In this document: in pieces, positions 18,426 through 26,484 of the stretch
Numbering within the stretch: position 1 is the stretch's first letter
Layout of the letters: the number at the start of each line of letters is the position of its first letter
NCBI RefSeq assembly: GCF_040372165.1
Contig: NZ_BAABWG010000004.1
Span: forward strand, 248,001 to 312,000
Direction: 5' to 3'
Source of the DNA: Hydrogenophaga sp040372165
GTDB taxonomy: Bacteria; Pseudomonadota; Gammaproteobacteria; Burkholderiales; Burkholderiaceae_C
DNA length: 64,000 nt
The notes under the pieces: model-generated
Databases searched by the model: none
What the model was told of the DNA's origin: nothing
What the model saw: the letters and a program-made list of their open reading frames with translations, nothing else
Position numbers and translations under genes: made by a program

Positions 18426-19087
18426 ACTCCCTCCATGTGTGACAGTCTTTCAAGCAGGACCACATGGGGAGGGCGATCGCGCAGGCCTGAACCGAAGCCT
18501 TGCGTCGTCAGCTGGTAACGGTGTAGATTTTTGTCTTGCCCCTGTGGATCGTCGCCATTTTGGCGGGAAAAACGGTGCCATGGGGTACTGCTCAGCCCGC
18601 GTGATTCATCCCCAATCTGGGGGTGACGATTGGCGATTTTGAGGGTCATAAAGACGCTGTTGGCGTCAAGCGTGTAATCGGCGAAGGGTGGGCAGTGCTG
18701 AAAGCCCTGCTTTTCGTACAAGCGTCGGGCTGGCGCAAAAAAATCCTGTGATCCGGTCTCCAGGCTCAACTGTGTCATGCCGCGGGAACCTGCTTCTTGC
18801 ACGACATGGGCCAGCAAACGGGCTCCGATGCCTTGCCCGCGGAGCTTTTCTAAGGTGCGCATGGTCTTGATCTCGCCATGCACAGGGCTGAGTGTCTTGA
18901 GGGCCACGCACCCGACCAGCGAACCGGCATCCCATGCCGTCCAGAAGCTGACGCCAGGCGCCAGCAACTGTTCTGGCTTGAGCGCATGAACACTGCAGGC
19001 AGGCGAGTTGCCATACATGTCGTCCAGATGCTCCTGGAGAAAGGCCTTGACGACCGGATCGGTGACAGTATCTGGTCGCAGTTCCAT
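18374..19087 (-). CDS. GNAT acetyltransferase with about 80-residue C-terminal extension
   Basis: The first 155 residues are a standard GNAT domain: TWT-like core SFWTAWDAGSLVGCVALK, CoA motif LEKLRGQGIGARLLAHVV, and RRLYEKQGFQHCPPF. Family members usually stop just after NSVFMTLKI. Here the frame continues for about 80 low-complexity residues (ANRHPQIGDESRGL onward) across what should be the intergenic gap and 52 bp into the next gene. The extension has no domain character, so it probably reflects loss of the original stop codon. The pair appears co-transcribed. Confidence 0.78.
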   Translation of the reverse strand: MELRPDTVTDPVVKAFLQEHLDDMYGNSPACSVHALKPEQLLAPGVSFWTAWDAGSLVGCVALKTLSPVHGEIKTMRTLEKLRGQGIGARLLAHVVQEAGSRGMTQLSLETGSQDFFAPARRLYEKQGFQHCPPFADYTLDANSVFMTLKIANRHPQIGDESRGLSSTPWHRFSRQNGDDPQGQDKNLHRYQLTTQGFGSGLRDRPPHVVLLERLSHMEGVCGSEKADSCIGASRRY

Positions 19088-19132
19088 ACGAGAACGGGCA
19101 CAAGAGAGTGAAGAGGGGAAGGGCGGGCTGCT

Positions 19133-19552
19133 TCAGCGGCTCAGCAGCCAGATACCACCGGCAACAAAGCCGAGGGCGAGTGCGACGAGGCACCAGCCCA
19201 AGGTACGCGACCTGATGCGGAGCGCCTCAGCCGTGGTGACGAGCCGCGCATGCTGCTCAGCCAGCTCGGCGAGTGTGTCAGTCAAGGCCATCTGGGTCTG
19301 GCGGAGGCGGTCAATCTCGGCCGCCTGCGCTTCAAGCGTGAGGCGCAGTTCTTCCACAGGATCAGCCGGTCCGGTTTGGTCGTCGTCTGCGCCACTGGCA
19401 GGCAAAGGGGTCTCGCCGTCTTCCAGCTTTTTTCGTTGCCGTTCCTTCTGGCGTTCGAGCAACTGTCGCGCAGCGCCCAGCACCTTGGGCGCATGCTCAA
19501 TCACATCGCCCCAGGGCACCACCTTCAGGGCTGTCAGCCAGGGAATGGCCAT
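19133..19552 (-). CDS. small coiled-coil protein with C-terminal membrane anchor
   Basis: The protein has 139 residues. It begins MAIPWLTALKVVPWGDVIEHAPKV, has a charged Lys/Arg/Glu stretch (residues 34-46), and a heptad-rich helix (about 65-108, VEELRLTLEAQAAEIDRLRQ). One hydrophobic segment (about 117-136, WCLVALALGFVAGGIWLL) lies at the very end. The layout predicts a tail-anchored inner membrane protein with a cytoplasmic coiled coil. The function is unknown. Confidence 0.65.
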   Translation of the reverse strand: MAIPWLTALKVVPWGDVIEHAPKVLGAARQLLERQKERQRKKLEDGETPLPASGADDDQTGPADPVEELRLTLEAQAAEIDRLRQTQMALTDTLAELAEQHARLVTTAEALRIRSRTLGWCLVALALGFVAGGIWLLSR

Positions 19553-19696
19553 GCTTCTCTCCTGCTATTTGCCACAACGCGGGCTCATGCAATACCTTAC
19601 TCTGCCTGAAGCCCGATCAGGGTTTGCGCCAGATCAAGGACACTTGGCGCCAGGTTTTTAATATTGATCCATTCTGATATTCCGATGCTATAGAAA

Positions 19697-20827
19697 ATGA
19701 ACTGGTCGAACTGGATCGAGCAATGGGGCGAGCCAACCGTCATGGCCTTGGGTGGTCTGGTGGCCGGTTTGGGTTTCGGCTTCTTTGCGCAGCGGTCGCG
19801 TTTCTGTCTGCGCGCTGCGGTCATCGAGTTCTGGCACGGTCGATTTGGCGAAAAGCTGGCGGTGTGGCTGCTGGCGTTCTCAGCCGCGGTCGTGGTTGTG
19901 CAATGGCTCATCGTCAGTGGCGGGCTGAACATCTCCACCGCGCGTCAGATATCGGCCACTGGCAGTCTCTCTGGCGCCCTCGTCGGGGGGCTCGTTTTTG
20001 GTGTCGGAATGGTCATGACGCGAGGTTGCGCCAGCCGCTTGCTGGTGCTCTCGGCCAACGGAAACCTCAGGGCACTTCTCTCGGGCCTGGTGTTTGCGGT
20101 GACGGCGCAGGCTTCGCTGGCCGGCGCGCTGGCGCCTTTGCGCCTGGAAATCTCCAGCTGGTGGCTTGTCGATGGTGGCCCGGCCAGAAACCTCTTGTCT
20201 CACCTGGGTGCCGGTCCCATGGACGGACTCGTGTTTGGCGCAGTGTGGCTGGTCACGGCGCTCTTCTTTGCCTATTACAGCGGCTGGAGCTTCTGGAAGT
20301 GGGTCGGAGGACTGGGCACAGGGCTGATGGTTGCACTGGCCTGGTGGATCACCTACCAGGTCATGAGTCACTCCTTCGAACCCATCCAGATTCAGGGGCT
20401 GACGTTCTCAGGTCCGTCGTCCGAGTGGCTGATGCGTGTCCTGAGCGAGCCGGAAGAACCCTGGACCTTTGGCCTGGGGCTGATGCCGGGCGTTTTCATC
20501 GGCTCACTGGTGGGGGCGCTGGTCGGTCGGGACTGGAAGCTCGAAGGGTTCGGGCCAGGCTACTCGATGCCCAGGTACATTCTGGGGGCCATGTTCATGG
20601 GTTTTGGCTCCATGCTCGCAGGCGGATGCGCGGTAGGCGCCGGCATGACCGGAGGTGCCGTCTTTGCCCTCACGGCATGGGTCACGCTTGGCGGCATGTG
20701 GGTCGGCGGGGGACTGACAGACCGCCTGCTCGACGGTGGCGCTGCACGCGCTGCAGCGCCTGTCCCGGTGCTTTCTCCCCAGGCGCCAAACACGGTGCAG
20801 GTCAGCCCAGGCAACAACCCTGCCTGA
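19697..20827 (+). CDS. YeeE/YedE-type (TsuA-like) membrane transporter
   Basis: This 376-residue integral membrane protein has about nine to ten hydrophobic segments. The repeated motifs FAQRSRFCLRAA, GMVMTRGCASRLL and MLAGGCAVGAG place conserved cysteines in the membrane, as in the YeeE thiosulfate channel (TsuA) and YedE, which move thiosulfate or other sulfur compounds inward. The C-terminal 35 residues are Ala/Pro-rich and probably disordered. The start is ATG 19697 (MNWSNWIEQW). Downstream, two genes on the same strand may share a sulfur-related job, but the gap of 143 bp includes an inverted repeat. Confidence 0.82.
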   Translation: MNWSNWIEQWGEPTVMALGGLVAGLGFGFFAQRSRFCLRAAVIEFWHGRFGEKLAVWLLAFSAAVVVVQWLIVSGGLNISTARQISATGSLSGALVGGLVFGVGMVMTRGCASRLLVLSANGNLRALLSGLVFAVTAQASLAGALAPLRLEISSWWLVDGGPARNLLSHLGAGPMDGLVFGAVWLVTALFFAYYSGWSFWKWVGGLGTGLMVALAWWITYQVMSHSFEPIQIQGLTFSGPSSEWLMRVLSEPEEPWTFGLGLMPGVFIGSLVGALVGRDWKLEGFGPGYSMPRYILGAMFMGFGSMLAGGCAVGAGMTGGAVFALTAWVTLGGMWVGGGLTDRLLDGGAARAAAPVPVLSPQAPNTVQVSPGNNPA

Positions 20828-20883
20828 GACGGCAGCAAGGCCGAAGCAGGGGCCAGCGCTCACCAGTCCGTACACCCCCTGAC

Positions 20884-20913
20884 TCAAGTTTCGCCGCCGC
20901 CGGACGAACTTGA
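20884..20913. repeat. inverted repeat upstream of small ORF and FIST-like gene
   Basis: TCAAGTTTCG (20884-20893) and CGAACTTGA (20905-20913) pair with one bulged T around an 11-nt GC-rich centre. It lies 58 bp before the 71-residue gene. It could be an operator or a weak terminator of the transporter transcript; no T run follows. Confidence 0.4.
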
Positions 20914-20970
20914 AAGGACATGGTGTTTTGTCGCCACCAGTTTTTCTCCTTATTTCTTACAGGAGCTGCC

Positions 20971-21186
20971 ATGGCATTGCCTCCTTCAGACCACCCCTGC
21001 TGGCTCAAGGGCGCCAATGGAGGGTTGGCCATCATCAAGACAGACAACCTGGCGTTGCAACTCCTGGTGAAGCGAATCGAGCGCAGTCTCGACCCCGAAT
21101 TCAAAAAGGCTGAGGACATCAAGGCCTTTTTCGCCAAATGGGAACGGATGCTCGACGCCGAGATCGCGCAGCTGACCAGTATCTAA
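20971..21186 (+). CDS. small protein of unknown function
   Basis: The protein has 71 residues from ATG 20971, with CAGGAG 6 nt upstream. It starts MALPPSDHPCWLKGANGG and contains a predicted amphipathic helical C-terminus (KKAEDIKAFFAKWERMLDAE). It has one cysteine, and no signal peptide or membrane segment. It lies 10 bp before the FIST-like gene, so the two are co-transcribed and probably work together. I do not recognise the family. Confidence 0.65.
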   Translation: MALPPSDHPCWLKGANGGLAIIKTDNLALQLLVKRIERSLDPEFKKAEDIKAFFAKWERMLDAEIAQLTSI

Positions 21187-21196
21187 GGGGAGCTTC

Positions 21197-22180
21197 ATGA
21201 ACCGACTGATTTCAACCCAAGAAGCCGCCAAGCAGATCGCGGCGGGCAAGTTTCTCTCTTTGGCAGCGCCCGAAGATGTTCTGGCTTCATTGCCACCAGG
21301 CCAATGGGTGGGGGGAACCATTCCCTACTTCATGGATGAAGCCGGTGGTGTGGTCCGGACAGAGGGGATGGTGTTTGTGACAGAGTTGCCCGCTTCAGCA
21401 GGCACAAGGATTGCACACTACGGCGCGGGCGAGCTGGACAAGCTGGTCGCCAACGGGCCGGACAACGGCTTCAGCATTGCCATTGTTCCTGCCGGCAGCA
21501 AGGCGCACCAAGGGTTTGCAGAAAACGCCATGAATGAAGCCGACGCGCTGCTCAAGCCTACCGTGGGTTGGGTGTCCGGCGTCCACCTGTCCGAGATCGG
21601 CCAGCGGTCTCCCAAGGTGTTCGATGGCAGAACGGTCGAGGCGCACGCAGACGGGATCATGGTGGTTCACGTCACTTTGCCGCCGGAACAGCTGGCCTCG
21701 GTCGAGATCGTGAACATCTTTGAGCCGGGAGACGGCGATATCCTCACTTTCGACAGCACCTCATTCCAGGTGGGCGATTGTCTGATCAACGGCGAGCGCA
21801 GGAACTTTGCACAATATCTTGCCGAGCACGGACTGGACGATGGAAAACTGCCATTGGTGGGCGATTTCGGCGGTGCACGCATCAACGTCTCCATTCAGTC
21901 AGTCAATGCGCAGGATCAACGCGTGGACCTGTTTGCCCCCGTATTCACCGGAGTGGACTACCGATTTGCCAGGCCGGTGAGCGACTATTGCGAGACCTTT
22001 CGCCAACGCCTGGAGAACTTTGATACCGGCGGCGTCAGCTTCTCCTGCAACTGCATCCTCAATTTCCTGTTCGGTGAGCTTGAAGGGCGAAATATCGGCA
22101 AACTCTGCGGCCCGGTGACCTTTGGCGAGATCGGGTATCAGCTTCTGAACCAGACACTGGTCGTGCTGAGAATTCGCTGA
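21197..22180 (+). CDS. FIST-like / DUF6976-type protein
   Basis: This 327-residue cytoplasmic protein has IPYFMDEAGGVV near residue 42, HYGAGELDKLVANGPDNGFS near 75, and a C-terminal part with FSCNCILNFLFGELEGRN followed by CGPVTFGEIGYQLLNQTLV. The C-terminal pattern (Cys-rich strand, then G-x-x-T-F-G-E-I) is like the FIST small-ligand sensor domain, but I cannot confirm the family without a profile search. The upstream gene is translated 10 bp away. A role in signalling linked to the YeeE-like transporter is possible but is only inferred from proximity. Confidence 0.55.
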   Translation: MNRLISTQEAAKQIAAGKFLSLAAPEDVLASLPPGQWVGGTIPYFMDEAGGVVRTEGMVFVTELPASAGTRIAHYGAGELDKLVANGPDNGFSIAIVPAGSKAHQGFAENAMNEADALLKPTVGWVSGVHLSEIGQRSPKVFDGRTVEAHADGIMVVHVTLPPEQLASVEIVNIFEPGDGDILTFDSTSFQVGDCLINGERRNFAQYLAEHGLDDGKLPLVGDFGGARINVSIQSVNAQDQRVDLFAPVFTGVDYRFARPVSDYCETFRQRLENFDTGGVSFSCNCILNFLFGELEGRNIGKLCGPVTFGEIGYQLLNQTLVVLRIR

Positions 22181-22213
22181 TCGCTCTCCTGGCGAAGATG
22201 TCGGCTGAGGAGG

Positions 22214-23455
22214 TCAGGGTTGCGACGATCGCGCCGGACTGAGAAACAGCAGCACCGTACCCAGCACTGCCACAGTGGTGAGCAATGCCGTGAAGACCCA
22301 GCCGTTCTGCGCGGTCAATGCCATGCCGCCAAGCGCAGGCGCAAGCATCCCTCCCAGGGTGTACGCGAACACCAAAACGGCAGTGCTGCTCACCAGGGTG
22401 ACGCCAGTCTCACGTGACCCGATGTCTACCATGGCCAGGGTGTACAGGCTGCCGCCTGCAGCACCCCAGACAAATGCCACGCCTGCGAGCAAACCTGCCC
22501 ATTGTCCCACCCAGGGGATGGCCAGCGTCGCGCCCAGCGTCAGCAATGCACAAGCCCGCATCAGCCAGTGGCGGGCACTGCCTGGGTCATCCCACAAGCG
22601 ATTGGGCCGCTGACCCATGTGATCGGCGAGCATGCCAGCTGGCATCATCATGACGGTGCTTCCCAATCCGCTGGCAGAAACCAGCAGCGCTGCCGCCGTG
22701 GCGCCCAGACCCAGCGCGACGCCGTAGAGCGGTAACAAGGAAGCCAGGCCGTTCTCGAAGAACCCACCCACAAAGCCGATGGCCATGACCACAGGATGCA
22801 GGCGCAGCGCCTGCCACATGCCTCGCCAGCCCACCTGCCGCTCCTCGGTGCCCGGCAGTGCAGCGATGGGAGGGATGGCCAGGTTGGACAGCAGGCCCAG
22901 CAATGCCAGGGCCAGGACAACCCACAGCGCCAGCCTGTTGTGAACCCCCACCAGCGCCAGGAGGGCGGGCCCGAGAACAAAGGTGAATCCCACCATGCTT
23001 TCAAACAGCCCGACCCACCTGCCGCGCTGATGAGACGGCGCCATCTCGGCCACCATGGCTTCGGCCAGAACCCATCGCAGTCCGGCGGCAACGCCTTCAC
23101 AGAAAATCACGGCAAACCAGACGGCAGGCTGATCAATGAACAAATAGCAGGCGGTGTTCACGACAGTCATCACAGTGGACGCGGTCAGCGTCAGTCGCTG
23201 TCCCCATCGCTGGGTCACTGCTGAGGCGAAAGGCGTGACCACCATGATCCCCAGCCAGCCACAAGCGGCAAACCATCCACCAAAGGCAGTGGAATGGCCT
23301 CTCTCTTCAATCTGCAGCAACAGCCATGGCTGCACCATGAAGTACGCCATCAGGGTGAAGAACGTGGAGGCGAACAAAGCCGCCAGGCCTCGCGTCGCAT
23401 GCGGAGTCCGGATGTTCTTGTGGTGCTGGGCGACGGGTGGCTGCATAGCGGGCAT
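22214..23455 (-). CDS. MFS transporter
   Basis: The protein has about 413 residues with 12 hydrophobic segments. Loop 2-3 contains ASAVTQRWGQRLTLTAS, the degenerate MFS motif A position, and after TM6 there is a central loop (GTEERQVGWRGMWQALRLHP). It is probably a drug or metabolite exporter; the substrate cannot be read from sequence. The start is uncertain: the frame is open to an ATG at 23506, while 23455 or 23446 gives a more usual N-terminus, and none has a clear ribosome-binding site. It is last of three minus-strand genes after the alpha/beta hydrolase. Confidence 0.8.
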   Translation of the reverse strand: MPAMQPPVAQHHKNIRTPHATRGLAALFASTFFTLMAYFMVQPWLLLQIEERGHSTAFGGWFAACGWLGIMVVTPFASAVTQRWGQRLTLTASTVMTVVNTACYLFIDQPAVWFAVIFCEGVAAGLRWVLAEAMVAEMAPSHQRGRWVGLFESMVGFTFVLGPALLALVGVHNRLALWVVLALALLGLLSNLAIPPIAALPGTEERQVGWRGMWQALRLHPVVMAIGFVGGFFENGLASLLPLYGVALGLGATAAALLVSASGLGSTVMMMPAGMLADHMGQRPNRLWDDPGSARHWLMRACALLTLGATLAIPWVGQWAGLLAGVAFVWGAAGGSLYTLAMVDIGSRETGVTLVSSTAVLVFAYTLGGMLAPALGGMALTAQNGWVFTALLTTVAVLGTVLLFLSPARSSQP

Positions 23456-23520
23456 TGTGCACGCAATGGTGCAGCACGGGCGGCCATGTTCGGCCCCGGC
23501 CGCCATGGTGCCGGCCAGCG

Positions 23521-24405
23521 TCAGGCGGGCATGTCGCTTCTGAAGCGGATGTAGTCCTCGACCACCCTCTCAGGGCATTCGAGCGCAGGCACATGGCCGA
23601 TCTCATCGATCAGGATGAGCTGGGCGTTGGGCATGAGGCGGGTGAGGATGTCTCCGCAGCCATGATGGATGATGCGGTCTTCCCGTCCCCATACGACAAG
23701 TGTTGGAGTCTTCAGGCCGTTTACCCGGGCTTCCACGCCTTCTTTGCCCAGTTCAAAGAAGATCTGGGTCTCCAGGTCGGCGCTGGCAATGCGCGGAGCA
23801 GCCATGGCTTCGATCATGGCCTCGGGAACGTGTGCCGGCTTGAACACCACGGCATCGAGCAGCGCCTTGTATTCGGCAGGCGTGCGTGCGATCAGCACCA
23901 CCTTGCCCGTGGCCTCGATGCGCTGACGCATCTCGGACTTGGGGCCGGACCAGACGCCGCCCGGATTGAGCAGCCAAAGACTGAGAACGGCTTCGGGCTG
24001 CGCTGCCGCCCACATCATGGCAATGTGCCCACCCATCGAGCTGCCACCCACATGGTATTGCTGCAACCCGAGCGCATTGGCCAGCCCTGCCAGACGCCCC
24101 GCCTGCGTCCACGCGTCGTGCGCCAGTCCGGCGTCGGCGGTGGATTCGCCAAAACCGATGTGGTCCGGGAGAATGACACGGTAACGTCCGGTCAGGCCTT
24201 CTGCCACGCGGACGAAATGGTCTTTGTTGGCGCCGAAGCCGTGCAAGAGGAACAAGGGCTCACCTTCACCGCCCTCCAGATACACATACCGGGTGCCGTC
24301 CGGCATGTCGATGGCCTTTCGGCTAAGGCCGGCGCGCTCGCGCAAGTGCTGGGTGATCTGCGCCAATGCCTTGGCGGCGCCGGCGGGCGTATTGATACTG
24401 TCCAT
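23521..24405 (-). CDS. alpha/beta-fold hydrolase
   Basis: The protein has 294 residues. The nucleophile elbow GSSMG places Ser123; the oxyanion region is LFLLHGFGANKDHF near residue 51; the acid is in WGREDRIIHH and the His in GHVPALECPE, completing the Ser-Asp-His triad. ILPDHIGFGEST is the common second signature of meta-cleavage-product hydrolases and similar esterases. It is cytoplasmic, with no signal peptide. It lies between the HAD gene and the MFS gene on the same strand. The substrate is unknown. Confidence 0.88.
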   Translation of the reverse strand: MDSINTPAGAAKALAQITQHLRERAGLSRKAIDMPDGTRYVYLEGGEGEPLFLLHGFGANKDHFVRVAEGLTGRYRVILPDHIGFGESTADAGLAHDAWTQAGRLAGLANALGLQQYHVGGSSMGGHIAMMWAAAQPEAVLSLWLLNPGGVWSGPKSEMRQRIEATGKVVLIARTPAEYKALLDAVVFKPAHVPEAMIEAMAAPRIASADLETQIFFELGKEGVEARVNGLKTPTLVVWGREDRIIHHGCGDILTRLMPNAQLILIDEIGHVPALECPERVVEDYIRFRSDMPA

Positions 24406-24495
24406 CGGGTCTCTCTTTTCTGTCGCTCTTGTTTGGCCTCGCGTGCGCGAGACTTGTCTCTGGCCTTCGATGCTACGGCGCCAGTGCCAGCAGCC

Positions 24496-25308
24496 TTATC
24501 CACCATGCGACAGCACGGCATCGACTACCTCGGAAAAGCCGTCGCCCCTCATGCCTGCCGTGATGTAACGTGGCGGCGTCGCCAGCTGCGTGAGCACGGG
24601 CTCGATGTTCCGGACACCCACGGACAGTGCCATCCTGGCGAACATCACCTGGTCATTGGCGGAGTCACCCACGTAGATCCAGCGATCCACGCTTTGCACC
24701 AGATCGACCTGAAGTCGCTCCTTCAAGGCCCATCGGGCGCCGCTCCATTTGTCGTGCTCGCCCAGCCATGCGTTGATGTGAATGGAACTGACCGTGACCC
24801 GGAACCCCAGCTCGGTCAATCGTGCACCGATGGCGTCGACTTCGGACGCGCCGAGATGGTGATGCTCGCTGTGGTCAATCGCAATGTCAGTCTCTCTGCC
24901 GGCACTGTCCCCGGCCAGCCTGGCCATCGGGAACTCGCGCAGCACGGTGTACGCCGCTTCTGCCAGCCGCGCAGCGTTCTCGGCGCGCTCGGTCTCTGGC
25001 TGAATCCAGTCTTTGCCCAGCCCGCCGTCTGCGCGGCGCCACAACATGACAGCCCCGTTTTCTGCCACGATGGCCCGCACTGGCCAGCTCAGCGCAAACG
25101 CCTCACTCCAGCCCGCTGGTCTTCCGGTGACAGCGACGACGGGCAGACCCTCTTGTTCGCACCGGGTCAATGCCGCGCGTGCCGAAGCCATCAGCTTCCC
25201 GTCTTTGGTCAAGGTGTCGTCGATGTCGGTCAGGATGCCTGCCACCTGCTGGCGAGACACCAGCGGCCAATCGGCCAGGGGAATGGGGGCGTTGGGCGAA
25301 GGTGTCAT
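24496..25308 (-). CDS. HAD-IIB phosphatase (MPGP/Cof-like)
   Basis: This 270-residue HAD hydrolase has motif I LTDIDDTLTKDGKL with the two catalytic Asp residues near 27-29, motif II in VVAVTGRPAGWSEAF, and motif IV as VGDSANDQVMFARMALSVGV. A cap segment (about 90-190) of the IIB type is present. Relatives remove phosphate from sugar phosphates such as mannosyl-3-phosphoglycerate or sucrose-6-phosphate. The start at 25308 coincides with the first base pairs of the direct repeat that flanks the inserted VCBS gene, so its promoter lies in that repeat copy. Confidence 0.82.
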   Translation of the reverse strand: MTPSPNAPIPLADWPLVSRQQVAGILTDIDDTLTKDGKLMASARAALTRCEQEGLPVVAVTGRPAGWSEAFALSWPVRAIVAENGAVMLWRRADGGLGKDWIQPETERAENAARLAEAAYTVLREFPMARLAGDSAGRETDIAIDHSEHHHLGASEVDAIGARLTELGFRVTVSSIHINAWLGEHDKWSGARWALKERLQVDLVQSVDRWIYVGDSANDQVMFARMALSVGVRNIEPVLTQLATPPRYITAGMRGDGFSEVVDAVLSHGG

Positions 25309-25421
25309 CGCGGCAGTGTCGCACAGGGCGGGCGACCGGGTGGCGCGCTGTGTTGTTCATAATGGCCGGCAACGTACTTTGTCTGGAGCTGACACATGCT
25401 GTCCCTCGAATTCCTGCTGAT
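25307..25421. repeat. 115-bp direct repeat, copy A (HAD/lysE promoter region)
   Basis: This copy matches 26370-26484 base for base with no indels and 7 mismatches by my count (about 94% identity). It covers the whole stretch from the HAD start codon through an upstream region, a Shine-Dalgarno (CTGGAG) and the first eight codons of LysE (MLSLEFLL). After the repeat the frame changes to unrelated sequence (MPFLGRGALFR), although LLVLIP a little later still resembles LysE. Confidence 0.9.
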
Positions 25422-25617
25422 GCCGTTCCTGGGGCGGGGGGCCTTGTTCCGCATCAGTTCTCTGCTGGTACTGATCCCCGCCGAAAAGGCCATAAGACAT
25501 TGCCTTGCTCGAAATGGCTTGCAAAACCTGACCGCACGCCTCGCGCCTGACCAGGCAGATAGAGCTTGTGAATGCACGGTGCGTGCTTGCCGCGCAGGCG
25601 TCGGAAAAGCCGATCTG

Positions 25618-26355
25618 ATGCGGGGCTTTTCCGTTGCGCTTCTGGCGCTGTTCGCGGCTTGCCCGCTGAGGGCCGAGATCGTGAGCGCCGAATACGCCGA
25701 TCCGACGGCGCGATACCGCCATGGCATTCTGGGCGACGCGATCGAATGGGGCACTCTGCAACTCTCGCTTCGCGATGGAAAGAGGTTGAGGATCGTCTTG
25801 CCTGAAACGCGGGTTTTCGAAGACACGGCGCCGCGACTCGCCGATCTGAACGGCGACAGCCGGCCCGAGGTGATCGTGGTCGAGAGCAGCAATGACGCGG
25901 GCGCGCGCCTTGCCGTGTACGGCGAGGAAGGGCTGATCGCTGCGACCCCCTTTCTCGGCCGGCCCAATCGCTGGCTGGCGCCAATTGGAGCGGCTGATTT
26001 CACCAGCGACGGCAAGGCAGAAATTGCCTATGTCGAGACTCCGCATTTGACAGGCAGTTTGCGTGTTGTCGAATTGCGCGGAGACAAGCTCGTACCGATC
26101 GCGGGCGCACGTGGCCTTACCAATCACAGAATCGGCGATCGAGAAATTCTGAGTGGCATCCGCAACTGTGGCCGCGGGCCGGAAATGATCCTGACGTCGT
26201 TTCCATGGCAACGGTCTGGCGTCGCGGAAATGCTGGCAGTCGAGCTGACCTGGCCAGAACTGCAGGTCGTCGCCTGGCGCTTTGAAGAGGATTTCACCCC
26301 GGCCCATGTCATGGCAGCGCTCGATTGCGGTCTGCAACCTGATTACCTGAAGTGA
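25618..26355 (+). CDS. exported VCBS/FG-GAP repeat protein, likely acquired
   Basis: The protein has 245 residues from ATG 25618, with signal peptide MRGFSVALLALFAACPLRA. Two FG-GAP/VCBS-like segments are visible, ADLNGDSRPEVIVVES and ADFTSDGKAEIAYVET; both have the D-x-N/T-x-D-x-x-x-E calcium-loop spacing of beta-propeller blades. The style of the protein is one I associate with alphaproteobacteria such as Rhodobacterales. The gene lies inside the 948-bp segment bounded by the two lysE-upstream repeats, which supports acquisition. The frame is open from 25396 in the truncated LysE start, but the signal peptide marks the true N-terminus. A 10-bp inverted repeat (25602-25611 with 25624-25633) brackets the start codon. 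Confidence 0.7.
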   Translation: MRGFSVALLALFAACPLRAEIVSAEYADPTARYRHGILGDAIEWGTLQLSLRDGKRLRIVLPETRVFEDTAPRLADLNGDSRPEVIVVESSNDAGARLAVYGEEGLIAATPFLGRPNRWLAPIGAADFTSDGKAEIAYVETPHLTGSLRVVELRGDKLVPIAGARGLTNHRIGDREILSGIRNCGRGPEMILTSFPWQRSGVAEMLAVELTWPELQVVAWRFEEDFTPAHVMAALDCGLQPDYLK

Positions 26356-26369
26356 TCTGCGGGCAGAGA

Positions 26370-26484
26370 ATCGCGGCAGTGTCGCACAGGTCTGGCGACC
26401 GGGTGGCGCGCTGTGTTGTTCATAATGGCAGGTAACGCACTTTGTCTGGAGCTGACTCATGCTGTCCCTCGAATTTCTGCTGAC
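26370..26484. repeat. 115-bp direct repeat, copy B (lysE promoter and start)
   Basis: This is the second copy of the repeat at 25307-25421, offset by 1063 bp. It supplies the upstream region and first codons of the intact lysE gene. Confidence 0.9.

Noticed and set aside
19660..19681. AATAT / ATATT arms before the YeeE-type gene as a BigR-like operator
   Set aside because: The arms are only 5 bp and AT-rich, so chance is likely.
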